Below are positions 1 to 10,372 of a DNA stretch of 64,000 nt, one piece after another. The notes under the pieces are model-generated. The model saw only the letters and a list, made by a program, of their open reading frames with translations. It ran no database searches and was not told the origin of the DNA. The first letter of the stretch is position 1. The number at the start of each line of letters is the position of its first letter. The stretch comes from Gonium pectorale (taxonomy: Eukaryota > Chlorophyta > Chlorophyceae > Chlamydomonadales > Volvocaceae). Where the stretch lies: NCBI GenBank assembly GCA_001584585.1, contig LSYV01000002.1:1509777-1573776 (forward strand), read 5' to 3'. The translations under genes were made by a program, and so were the position numbers.

Positions 1-3000
1 CGAACCGTTGCAGCGCTTCCTCGTACACGGACGTTGAGCTCCGGGTTGGGTGTGACGACTCGCGGGGAGCCGTGCAGACGCGGGCGGCGGCGGGGGGGGG
101 GGGGCACACAGGCGCGGTGGGTGCGTGCGAGCCCCCCTCGGCGCGGCCCGTCGGTGAGCACAGCCCAGCGCATCTTCCGCCCGCTCCCGTCTTGCTACAC
201 CCGCTTACACTCGTGATGCGCACCTTGGGGGGGCCGTGCCCCTTGCGCGCCCTTGCCCTGCGCCTGTTGCCTCCTCCCCACGCGCTGCATCCCCAAACAG
301 CAAACATGTACACCGTAACTGCCCGCCCTGCCCGCCCGGCCCGGCCCGCCCATCCGCCGTGTGCGCACCTCGCTCTGCATCGGCGGTCGGTGCTCCGTCA
401 CGTACTCGGCCACCGACCGGCCGGTCACAACAGCCGCCGCCTGCGATGCGGATGCACGGGCAGCAGCAGCAGCAGCCGAGTCGAAGGCCGCAGCAACGCT
501 AGCGCCCAACAACCCAGCAGCCCTGCGCCAAACTATGAACCCGCCGACCCACGCCCAGGCACCAACTCGCCGCGTCGTAGGGTGAAAGCAATGTATGCGT
601 AAGCGCCGGCGTGCCGAAGCAAGCGTAAGGATGGGTCATACCTGCAGCGCAGCGCCAAGTGCCGCCGAGTCCGCCTCCGCCGGCAGCAGCACCGTCATCT
701 GGAAGGCGTCCGCCACCACCTGCGAAACCACGAGTTCCGAATGATTGTTTGTCACGCAAAGGCAATGACTTGGGGCGTGGAGTGGAGGAAGAAATGTAGG
801 GCGCATAGGGCGCAAGACACCGCGTGATCGCCGCCCTGTACGCCGCCCGCAGCGCCGCCCGCAACGCACCTGCCGCCATAGCCGGTTGCGCGCGCCGCCG
901 CCCACCAGCAGCAGCTCGCTGGAGGGCCGCAGCCCCGCCGCCTGCATGCGCCGGAAGCCGCTGAGCAGCGACAGAGTGGCGCCCTCTATCGCGGCGCGGT
1001 ACAGGAGGCCGGGGCGCAGGAAGCCTGGGGCGCCGAGGGCAGGGCCGAGGACCGCATCACAGTTGGCGCCGAGGCCGCACGCCGCTTCATGGCAACACTT
1101 GGCACAGTGAAGTGAACCAACACGTCTCGTCTCGAGAGAGGCCGCTCGAACGCACCATAGCTAGCGACCAGCATTCGCGCATGTATGCAATCAACTTTCT
1201 TTCCGGCTGTCGCGTTTCACAGGTACGTGTGTGTGGCGGGTGCCAGCGCACCCGGTCGCAGCCCGAGCAGCGCGCCGCTGGCGTGCGGCCAGCAGGGTGT
1301 GCGCTCGCCAATCATGTACGGCAGCCATGTTGCGCCCCCGCAGCCGGGCGGCTCCCCCTCCGCCAGGCGGGTCAGCTCCTCGTGGTCCAGACCGAACGCC
1401 TCGCGAACCTGCGTGGCCAATCCACAAAGGTACCACCTCAATTGGGATGCGCGGTCTCATACAAGGTGATCACGAGGGCGCAAATGTAGGGAAGCAGTGC
1501 GGGACCCACACACCGATATGGACGAGGCCCCAGGCCTGCCTGGTGAGCAGGGTTCGACACCCCGTACGGGGCCCGGAAAAAAATGGGGCTTTTCCTGTGT
1601 CCCCGTTAGGGCCCGGAGGCCGGTCAGGGCTCCCCCGGAAAGATTTTGGGGCGCGCAGCGCCCCCGTCCGGGGCTGATCCCGGACCGGCCGAAGGTCGGT
1701 TCCGGGGGGACCCCGGAAGGAATTTGGTGGTCCCAAGGGCACGTTTCGGGGGATGTTCGGGTTGAGCAAGACGAAAGGGTGGTTGTAGTAACTGCCAGCA
1801 GTGCACTTAACTAGCATCAAACCCCTCACCCCCATCATCAAGAGCACCTTCCATAAACATGGCTGCAAGCCGCTTCAAGTATCCATACGAAGACTTCTCG
1901 CTGGCAGGCACTAACCCTTTGGCGATGGACCCCACCCGCGAAAAACCCCAGCCATGAACCTTGAGCCGTACACCGTACGCTGATAATGGGAATGAGGCCG
2001 GTTGCAAGCGATGGGGAGGGTGAGGAGGGTGGGGAGGAGGAGGTGGAAAATGCAGGAGAGGAGCGGGCTGGGACACTGGGTTGGACGGGCTTTTGAGTAA
2101 CAATATGGACGGACGTGACCATTTACTGCTGCCATGCCGTAGTAGTCAAGTTAACGACCGTAAATACGCATACGGTCTCAGCTAACGTAATGAACCAACC
2201 CGAAACGGTATTCGGGCTGATCCGGGCGTCCCCGGAGGGTTTTTGGGCCCCGCAGGGGCCTGTTCCGGGGACAGGCCCGGAGGGAAAGAGGGGGCGGCCC
2301 GGGGAACCCCGAAACTTTAGGTGTACCCCGTGTCGAACCCTGCTGGTGAGCTGCCGCCGTTGCCCCCGTATGACGGTATGACGGTATGACGGTACGACGG
2401 TATGAGACCGTGGCCGTCACGCGCAGTGCAGCGTAGCGCGTCGCGGCGCACGGGGGTACCCGCACCTCCTCGAGCACACGCGTGCAGTTGAGGGTGCAGA
2501 GCAGGGGCAGGTAGCCGCCGGTGGCGTCGCAGAAGGGGCAGATGACGCCGGTGGGGTCCAGGATGGGCGTGGGCGACTTGGCGAAGATGGTGCCCGACGT
2601 CCCCAGCGACATCACCGTGGCACCGTCCCTGCGTCGCAACAACAAGCGAGCGCCGGAATGTACGGCGGTGCGGCCGTACAGCGACGAGCGGCTTCCGTCT
2701 GCACAGGCACGGCGTGCAATGTCGTTCCCCTTCCCAGCGCTGCTGATGTCAGCGACGCAGCATGAAAGCCCCAGAAGGGATAGATCATCCCTGCCGCACC
2801 AAGCAGGCGTGCATGTGTCCACTAACGCTGCGCAAAGTCCGTATACCAGCACGGAGGCTGCGGTATACATAACCCACCCTGCATTGTGCTTTCTAACCAC
2901 TTGACGCTGATATTAGCAACATAGCTCGCTTGTCCCTGCGTATGGCCCCGCGCGCCCGGCCGCACCCACCCCGCGGCGCCCGCGCCCAGCGCGCTCATCG

Positions 3001-4884
3001 CGTTGTCGCCACTGCCCGGGGCCACCAGGATGCCGGCGGGCAGCCCCAGCTCCGCCGCCGCCTCGGGGCGGAGAGTGCCGATGGCCTGCAGCGGTGCCGC
3101 GGGGCTGAAGACTTGAATAGCAGTGCATGCGTGCGTGCGCGGGGTGGCCACCGCCAGCGGCCATGGAACCCATGCACCGCCGCACCGTCTCTCGTGCGTC
3201 TCCCATGCTACGCAACAGACGCCACAACACTTCTTTCACGCGAGTTCGGTGACGTCATCCCCAAGTCGGGGGTGCTCAAATACGGGTGTGGTAGTCCCGA
3301 CAGTCCCGAGGGGGGCCGGTAAAGGCGACCGCCGTTAACCCGTCCACCCCACAGCCTTCCATGGCAGGTAGCATGGGTGACCGGACGGCCAAAGACACTG
3401 CAGGTCGCGGTGTAAGGGAGGGCGCGTTCGGCGGAGCTGCGCACCTGGTCCGGACTGGGCACCAGCGGCGGGAACATGTCCCTGACGCGCTCGTCCACAG
3501 CGGCCATGGCGCCCTCGTCCCACCGCCGGCCCGCCACGTCCAGGACCCCGGTGCCGCTGGCGTCACCGCACTGCGGGGTCCCGGGGCAGCCATCATTTGG
3601 AATACATAGAATGAAAGTCGATTGGGTTATGGTGGTAGCGAGGGAGAGAGGACGGTGTGAGTGTTGGGGAGCGCGATCCGGGGCCGTCGGTTGCGAGAAC
3701 GGGGCACACCTTGGCGCCGGTCCAGTGTAGTGCATTGCCGGGCGACATCGGTCTGTGCGGCACTGACCGACCCCTACAACAGCCCCCGGCGGACCCGAAA
3801 CGCAGGTACCCAGCATCACAGCCAACTCGTTTTCCCGTCCATGTGCATGCATACTGCTTTGCATGCGCCCCTGCGTCCTACCCCCTACCTCCATGACGCA
3901 CTGCCCCGTGAGCCACATGTTGACGTAGTCGTGCGGCAGCAGCACGCGCGCCGCCTTGGAGAACACGTCTGGCTCGTGCCGCTTTAGCCACAGAAGCTTC
4001 GTGATGGTGAAGCTCGGCACCTGCGCGCGTGCCGTGGGTGCCGTGGGTGCCGTACGTGCTGACATGCCGGCAGGCCTCAGCTCGCAAGTCCCCGGGGGAG
4101 GGATGCTGCACAAAAGCGCCCGCACCGCACATATAGGGCGCTGCCTGCCTGTCGCGCACCATTCGGTCTTTCGGGTTTGAGATATGCTTTCGTCCGACGC
4201 GTGCACAGGCGACCGCGTGGCGCGCAGACGCTGATGCGTGTCTTAGCCTCCACATGCGCACCGATGATGGCGGCTGCGCGCCACAAGACACCGGTCTGCC
4301 CGATGCCAGAGCCGAGCCCAGCTTACCAGTTTCCAACCGAATGTTTGTGAGAGCTCCTCGGCCTCCTGGGCGCTCTCCGTGTCGCACCATAGCTTGGCAG
4401 GCCGCAGTACCTTAACTCGTGGGGCGGTGGGGGCAGGGTTGTTGAATCATGAAGGGGTTCACAGCATTTACCCGAGCTGGCGAGGCCAGCATGCCTGAAA
4501 GAGGCCTTGTGTCATCCCCGCCTTCTCTGCCACAACATACCTGACCGTCAGGCCCCAGCACGACAAGCCCGTGTTGCTGCCCTGACACGGCGATGCCGGC
4601 GATGCGCGACGGGTCCACGCCTAACAAGGCCTGTGCCGTTGCCTCCTTTGCAGCCTACAGCTAGCAAGAACATAAGGAACATGCAGCGTGCAAAGCGGCA
4701 GCAGCCGGGCCTCTTCTACCTGTATCCATCCTGCGGGCTCCTGTTCTGCCCTTCCAGGAACATCAGTAGGAATTAGGCCATACGAGACACTGCCTCTGGA
4801 CACGACTGCGTGTGTACATAAGTCGTAAAGTATACACTTCAAGCCCTGAGTACCGACGTCAAGGCCTAGCACCAGCTTTGACAT
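1..4884 (-). CDS. Xylulokinase (FGGY carbohydrate kinase), 3' end outside window
   Basis: ATP-dependent kinase expected to phosphorylate D-xylulose to xylulose 5-phosphate, which feeds the pentose phosphate pathway. Exons (- strand): 4884-4720, 4654-4541, 4410-4327, 4020-3889, 3570-3445, 3085-2970, 2628-2466, 1408-1252, 1024-870, 719-642, 440-369, 58-1 (last, partial). All phases join. Family signatures in order: N-terminal phosphate motif LGLDVGTQGLK, SGQQHGLV, LLPHDYVNMWLTG, DASGTGVLDV, GSGDNAMSALG, the second phosphate loop MSLGTSGTIFA, IGERTPCWPHASGALLG, and the ATP-binding LLLVGGGARNRLWRQ. The start is the ATG just before the first motif. The C-terminus visible here reads SVYEEALQRF and then leaves the window. 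The acceptor of the last exon (CGCGAG) is weak. The intron at 2465-1409 carries a hAT-type element. The family is clear, but xylulose as substrate is inferred from best overall resemblance and was not tested. Confidence 0.86.
1548..2342. mobile_element. Non-autonomous hAT-type DNA transposon inside the xylulokinase intron
   Basis: The element starts CAGGGTTCGACAC and ends with the exact reverse complement GTGTCGAACCCTG, a 13-bp perfect terminal inverted repeat. It is flanked by the direct 8-bp duplication CTGGTGAG at 1540-1547 and 2343-2350. An 8-bp target duplication with CAG-starting ends is typical of hAT elements. The subterminal ~200 bp on each side are GC-rich and imperfectly inverted (CCCCGGAA, GGGGCC and TTCGGG tracts at 1560-1770 and 2195-2335). 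At 795 bp with no transposase-like frame it would depend on an enzyme encoded elsewhere. It sits wholly within an intron, so the coding sequence is intact. Confidence 0.8.
2376..2408. repeat. Short tandem repeat, 8-bp unit GTATGACG
   Basis: Four imperfect copies of an 8-bp unit (GTATGACG, one copy GTACGACG) lie in the xylulokinase intron just beyond the transposon's target duplication. Confidence 0.75.
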
Positions 4885-5144
4885 TGTCCTTTTCAACGCG
4901 TTGCAAGCTGCGCTCGTGCTGTCGTGCAAGTATGGATGTCCAGCGCGGTGCAACCGACTGTCAGTTACCGGTAGATCAGCTCAAAGTCAACATTCGTTAT
5001 GCTCTTTACATCCAAGGATATGGTTTGATGTAGACGGCCTATCTTGTCGTGTTTGGTCAGGTTACACGCCCGTCAAAGCCGGGGACCATGGACGAATTGC
5101 GGTGGGGTGGTGTGAAGGGTCATGATTGCCGTCTCTTCCCCGCT

Positions 5145-5366
5145 TCAGCGCCTGGCGCCGAAGTATGGTACATATGCCAGTGTCCCTGGGCAAACCCCAG
5201 CCTGCAGACAAGCTGCCATCTCATCAGGGTGGGCCTCCTTCGTAATGATAATCATGTCCGGGTGCTTAAACTGCATGGCGCCTTCAATCTGGTCGGGAAG
5301 GCTCTCACAGCAAGGGCTCTTGCAGAAAACATGTAGCTCGTCCTCCAAACACCTCACATCTTGCAC
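5145..5366 (-). pseudogene. Possible fragment of a LINE-type endonuclease
   Basis: A - strand frame reads DQIEGAMQFKHPDMIIITKE followed by AHPDEMAACLQAG and a stop soon after. The pattern of hydrophobic residues around PDMIIITKE, then an acidic stretch, resembles the start of APE-type endonuclease domains of L1-like retrotransposons (PD-hydrophobic-TET). No ATG, reverse transcriptase or poly(A) tail was seen nearby, so if correct this is a short, decayed fragment. It could also be a chance frame. Confidence 0.3.
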
Positions 5367-6532
5367 GTCCGCTCATACCTAGCCCGCCCGTTGGGTGCTG
5401 TTGACTTCCGTCTCCCAGAACCCCAATCGGAAGCACGCGAGCGTCTGGTGCAGGCTTGACGCCATCGTAGATGTGCCGTGCACTTGGACGCACCGTCCTG
5501 CGGGAGCCGACTGGTTGGCGCAACGGTCTGCAACTCACTCGCACATGCTGAGGGCCAACTCTCCCCCCCCGCCCACACACACACATCAAGCCCCGAAGCC
5601 TCCAAGCGAGCCAAGACGCTTGCTTCTTGGAGCATCTTGGAGCCATGAGGCCAACACGTCTGCAAGCCAAGAGTTGTGGCACGGGACGTGCCATATGCGT
5701 CTGCAGCGACTGCAGCCGAGTCCCAGCTGGCCCCACCCGGCCCTGCCTTCCCAAACCGTCCCATACACAAGCCCGACCGCCTCTCTGCCCATATGATCGG
5801 GTGCAAAACAAGCTACATTTCAGCATGAAGGCTCCCACGGACCTGCATATGCGTGCTCGACGTCTCCCCTGGCCCTGCGCCTCAATGCCTGGCCCGCAAG
5901 AAGCACTGACTGACCCAACGATGTTGCCATCACGGCCACCGGTCCGACGGCGCTCAGCGGTACCAGACCGGCGTGCCTCCGGCAGTCTTCGTCGGGAACA
6001 GGTCAGGTGACAGCTGTCAAAGAGAAGAGAAGCTGGAACAGTGACAGCTGTCAGAGAGCACAAAACGAAAAAGGGGTCCGGGAAGGCCAGGGAGGGGGCG
6101 GCTACCACAGGCGGGTAGGGCGGGGCTTGGGGCGCGTGCGGCGCGCAGCTAACCACCACAACCGTCTGCTGTGGAGGGACTACAGCGGCAAGCCTCGCTC
6201 AGCTCTACTCAGGAGTGCTTTCTCCGTCACGTGGACGCCTGACAAGGCCTGTACGGCGGGCCCGCAGCACCCGGCCGTACAGGGGCGTGTGCACGCCCAG
6301 GATATAAGCAGGTTGGAAGGGCGGTTTCCCATCTCACGAGCATACCTTTGCCGGTCGGAAGAATGGGGATGGGTGGGCTGTGCCGATGGCAGCGACAGCA
6401 TCATGCCCGTTCTGGCACATGACAGTATGAAGCCCGGATGTGGTGCTGGAGCTGCTGGTGGAACGCAAGGATGCGCCGATGCAACCCAGCCATAGGATCC
6501 TTCGGAGACTTTGGGGATCCCACTGCGGCGGA

Positions 6533-6800
6533 TCTGACGGCGGAGGGCGTACGCATGTGCGCAATGCCACCTTGCGTTGTTCGAGTACCAGTAAGTGGGA
6601 CGCAGTCCCGGATGTTGGGATTTTGGCCCACGGGTCGCGCCCCATGTCCCCAACATTGAGGATTACTCAACCTGGCAGGCCTCGAGCGTCCGGAATAACG
6701 TAAAACAGCCGTACGTGTGGGAGCCTCATACCAAACAGCCGCACGCACGCCGAGCGCAGAGTGGGAGCCCTCGCAATCGTACCTAGACCGTCTTGCACGC
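6533..6800. repeat. Dispersed repeat, copy 1 (degenerate)
   Basis: Begins with the 22 bp at 6533-6554 (core GACGGCGGAGGGCGTACGC), identical to 7711-7732. Further matches follow in the same order in both copies: CGCAGTCCCGG (6601 and 7793), AAACAGCCGTACGTGTGGGAG versus AAACAACCGTGTGGGAG (about 6705 and 7910), and GTACCTAGACCG versus GTACCTCTACCG (about 6779 and 7963). Confidence 0.6.
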
Positions 6801-7030
6801 GACGTGTTTGTAGTGCCCTTGCGCAGGCGGGCAATGCAGCACGTGTGCGGCCATATGACCGGGCAGGGTCCTGCGCGTCCCGCGCCGAGTTGCGGTCCGG
6901 TCGTGCGCTCGCACGAAGCGACAATGTCGAACGCTAGTGATAGAGGGGTGTACACAGGCACCACCCGCGCGTCAGCCAGCCACCAGCACCGCCATCCGGC
7001 GCACTGTTCTCGGCCTCGTTCTCCCTGCAC

Positions 7031-7154
7031 AGGGCATGCAGTCGATGTGGGACGCCTGTGTGGCGGACTGCGGCGGCGACCCGGAGGTGGAGCTGCAGCT
7101 GATGCGGCGGCTGCTGGAGCTCGGGGGCCAGCTGGCCAGCGACATGCCACCGGT
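7031..7154 (+). CDS. Orphan exon-like segment, unknown
   Basis: Preceded by a good acceptor (CTCCCTGCACAG) and followed by a donor-like CCG/GTAATGG, this + strand piece encodes an amphipathic helix-like peptide starting GMQSMWDACVADCGGDPEVE and continuing with LQLMRRLLELGGQLASDMPP. It looks more protein-like than the frames around it, but no partner exons were found. If the donor is not used the frame ends at TGA 7165-7167. It may be an isolated exon of an unrecognised gene, a relic, or chance. Confidence 0.25.
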
Positions 7155-7710
7155 AATGGAGCTGTGAGGGGCGGAGCGGTGCGTGCGTGGTGCCCCAGTC
7201 GTTCCGATGTTAGCCTATGGGGCTGTCGCCGCTGGCGGGTTCCATTTTGAGCGACGTTAGCACGCAAACAAAGCCAGCATGCACTGTACAGATTGTGGCG
7301 GGACATGTCCAATGTTTTTGGGTCGACCCCACTAAAGCGACTGTCTGAGGCCCCAAACTTGACCTTCGTCGTGCATGTGGGTCGGCCCCTACTACGGGTG
7401 GTATGGTGCACTGTCCCTGTTGGAAGAGGGTGCGTGCGCCCCTGGCGGGTGAGCGAAGCGTCGGATGTCGTGGTTGGGCGTTGGGGAACTTTCGAACGCA
7501 TGCCAGTACATACGTGTGCGGTTGGCGGCACGAGGACGAGAACCGGAAAGGAAAGGACAGCAGTTTATGGCAAAAAAAGGGTACGCCCGTTGCGGCGGTC
7601 AGCTTATCGCCACAGACATTGCTCGTCTCCCGACGAGCAATGTACGGCACGTACGGCAAGCATGTGCACGTGCACGGTTCCTGTGCGTTGCACGGATGTT
7701 GCCGGTTGGG

Positions 7711-7985
7711 TCTGACGGCGGAGGGCGTACGCGTGTCCCCAACGGGCTCGCCATGGATGTCGTTCGAGGGATTGATGACGGTACCAGCAGGCCGCAGTCC
7801 CGGTCGGTTGAACACTGGGCCAGGGGTCGGCAGCATCGCATCGCGCCACATTTCCCAACCTCGCAATGCTTTCACCGGGCATACTTGCCTTCAGCTTGCA
7901 CACAACGCCAAACAACCGTGTGGGAGTCGCATGCCGTACGCAGCATGGGGCCCCTCCCAGTAGTACCTCTACCGCCACGTGCCGT
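7711..7985. repeat. Dispersed repeat, copy 2 (degenerate)
   Basis: Same order of short identical blocks as the copy starting at 6533, with small length differences between blocks, in the same orientation. The ends are not defined and no terminal repeats or duplications were found. Confidence 0.6.
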
Positions 7986-9105
7986 ACAGCCAAAATGCCT
8001 TGCTCATAACATTATGGGATTGCTGTGGCATGGGCATGTCACGCCGAGCTGCTGCGCGACGTGCATATTACTTGCGAGATGACATGCCTTCATACATCAT
8101 GCTTGCATACCGCAGTTTGTGAAGGGCCATGGTGTCTTCGCTCTCGGGCTGATTTATGCCATGCTCTGGCGGGGCGTGAGGCGAGCTGTTAGGTGCGGCT
8201 AATACCTACAGTTAGCGCGTGCGTTCGGTGTTTTTGGCTAGCAATAACTTCCCGGTGCACGGGGAGCAGTATAGGAAGCAGCTGCAGATGGCGTGTATGG
8301 CAAGACATGTCTGCACGGCACTTGCTGGGTTGAAGCGCTCTGTCCAGGCGCCGAGAGGCGTCAATGCGGAAAGCCGATTGTAGTTCATATTTTGAGCTCG
8401 TTGCGTCTCTGGCCCGTCATGCCCTCAACGCGCAATCAAGTTGGTCGCTCGACCAGCACGGGCTATGTGAGGTTATCTTCTTCATCGCCTATTGGGCGGA
8501 TTGATGGACCGGTAGAGCGGTGGAGGGGGCGAAGTACCCTCACACAGTTGGTGCTGGTGCTTATGGAGGGACTTGTGTGTGCGCCTTGAGGGCACGCATG
8601 CATCCCGTCATGGAACCGTGACCACAAGGACGCTATCCATTGCAACGCGCGACTGGCGTTCCGAAACCCGCGCAACTGCATAGACGTGCGCATTACTGCC
8701 CAGCCGTGACTCTCTGTGCCTGTCTGCTCGTGGGGCATCCAGCGCCACGCTGGGGCGGGCAGGGCAGCTTCTGCGTGCCGCCAGAGCGGTGGCCGAGGCG
8801 TAGTGGGGGTACGCCCTTCCTCGCATCGGCAGGCGCCGACGGCGGTGCGCGAAGGGCGTCCGACAGATTCCGGATGCGCTCGCCGTGCTGCAGCGACCGC
8901 CTTCCTGCTTCAGAGCGGCTGCGATAAACAGGGCATCGTCCTAAGTACGCGTCCCCAAGGATGAGTATTCGGTGTTGAAGGGCTGCGCTGAGGCCTCCTG
9001 TACCTGGTACTAAGATTCTATTGGTCTTAAACGCCGGAAGCTCACGTACAAGCCCCTGTGTACCTGCAGTAGCAGACAGCTTTAAAGACGGTCCCGTGCC
9101 TGGCC

Positions 9106-9203
9106 GCGTGTGGTACGTTCTCCCTGATTCCTGAGGTGTATGCAGTCTGCGAGAGCGTGTGGTCCGTTCTCCCTGATTCCTGAGGTATATGCAGTCTGAA
9201 GTC
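9106..9203. repeat. Two tandem copies of a 49-bp unit
   Basis: The unit starts GCGTGTGG(T/G)ACGTTCTCC, continues CTGATTCCTGAGGT and ends in TGCAGTCTG. It begins at 9106 and again at 9155 with only a few substitutions, indicating a recent local duplication. Confidence 0.8.
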
Positions 9204-9285
9204 ACACAAGGAAACTACGCTGCTGCTTTCCCCGGGAGGGGCCTGTCTGCCTATCTCGTCCGCCTGCCTTGTTCGGTTCCCGGCG

Positions 9286-9345
9286 CCCTACTGGAAACGT
9301 CACACCTTCGGGTGTGCATGACCGTAGAGGTAGCCTCCCTGTTTC
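9286..9345 (+). repeat. Stem-loop repeat family, copy A
   Basis: GGCGCCCTACTGGAAACGT is followed by the perfect hairpin CACACC-TTCG-GGTGTG (9301-9316) and then ATGACCGTAGAGG and CCTCCCTG. The same order of elements recurs at 10308-10372 (+) and, reverse-complemented, at 55265-55330. Partial copies without an obvious hairpin lie near 9600-9650, 9836-9866, 33835-33870 and 37805-37850. Confidence 0.65.
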
Positions 9346-10307
9346 GGCTTCTACACAAAAAAAAATTCTGCACTCTGCAGACCGCCGCAAGCCGCTCCAG
9401 GTAGGCGGCAAGAGCGCACGCGGCGGGTCGGGTAGTCGCTGCTGGATGCCGATAGACCGGTTGCGGTGTCAGTGGTCCCGCAGAGCACGCCGGAAACAGC
9501 TTGATACAGGTTGGAGCGACATGCTGGCAAGGTGGACTGTTTGAGATGGGACGGGAGGTCCCGTCCGCTCGCCTGCATTACCCGCCTTGCCTTGTAGCCG
9601 CCCACACTACTGGTAATGTTGCGCGTGCAGGTGTGCAGCAGCTCCGTAGATGTGGGCTCTCTCGTTCCTTACAGCTTTTTCTCACATGCAGCACGGAGGA
9701 AGCTGACGCGCCGCTGCAGCACCAACGGAGCCCAATGTGCAATGTTAGCCGGGTCTGCCGTCTCCACAGCTCCATACCAGATAACCTAGCACACCTGGAG
9801 GGCCCGTATGCGCGTCTCCGTCGCAGCCATGCACCCGACGCCCTACTGGCAACGTTTCCACAGAAAAAAGATATGACACCGATGTGCCGAACTGCGCCAA
9901 ACTTCGTGACAGTCCCTGGTCCGTCTCTGCGCGGTGGTTCAGGGCTCGGCCTCCATCCCCCGCAGAAGACTCACTCTTGTCTTTCCTGCTTGCAGGTACC
10001 CTCCCCGCGGCCGCGCGGCGGAGCCGCGATGACGCGACGTGAGACGCAATGCCGGGAACAGGACAGCGTGCAAGTAGCATCTTCGCAGTGCTGGCTCGTT
10101 GACGGCTGGGGACTGTGCCAGGGAGGTTCTAGACCGCAGCACACGCTTCCGAGGTCTCATTTAGTGCCGCAGGATTACCGGTACCCAGCCGTGATAACTT
10201 GCCTGGGTGTGCACCCGGGTTGTGCCACGTGTCTTTACATACAAGCGCTGGTAAGCCGGTCTTTTGTGGGGCTGGACGAACGTCACATGCCTCGCTCTGT
10301 ACCCGCA

Positions 10308-10372
10308 CACCCTATTTAGAAACGTCGCGCCCTCGGGCGTGTATGGCCGTAGAGGCGGGCTCCTTCTTCCTG
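10308..10372 (+). repeat. Stem-loop repeat family, copy C
   Basis: Hairpin CGCGCC-CTCG-GGCGTG at 10326-10341, followed by TATGGCCGTAGAGGCGGGCTCC. Against copy A, one A-T stem pair is replaced by G-C and another by G-T, so pairing is kept although the sequence differs. Confidence 0.6.

Noticed and set aside
1..60. Possible frameshift in the last xylulokinase exon (VTPNPEL in one frame, SVYEEALQRF in another)
   Set aside because: Starting the exon after the AG at 59-60 keeps phase 0 and reaches SVYEEALQRF without any shift; the other peptide is probably coincidence.
1548..2342. tRNA-like GGGTTCGA sequences at both ends of the intron element
   Set aside because: They are the terminal inverted repeats of the transposon; no cloverleaf or A-box/B-box spacing is present.
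6401..7531. 376-aa open frame on the - strand
   Set aside because: Composition is Arg/Pro/Ala/Ser-rich without any domain, it starts at no convincing context, and it overlaps the repeat copies. GC-rich DNA gives such frames by chance.
9100..9210. CRISPR-like direct repeats
   Set aside because: Only two tandem copies without spacers, in a eukaryotic genome.
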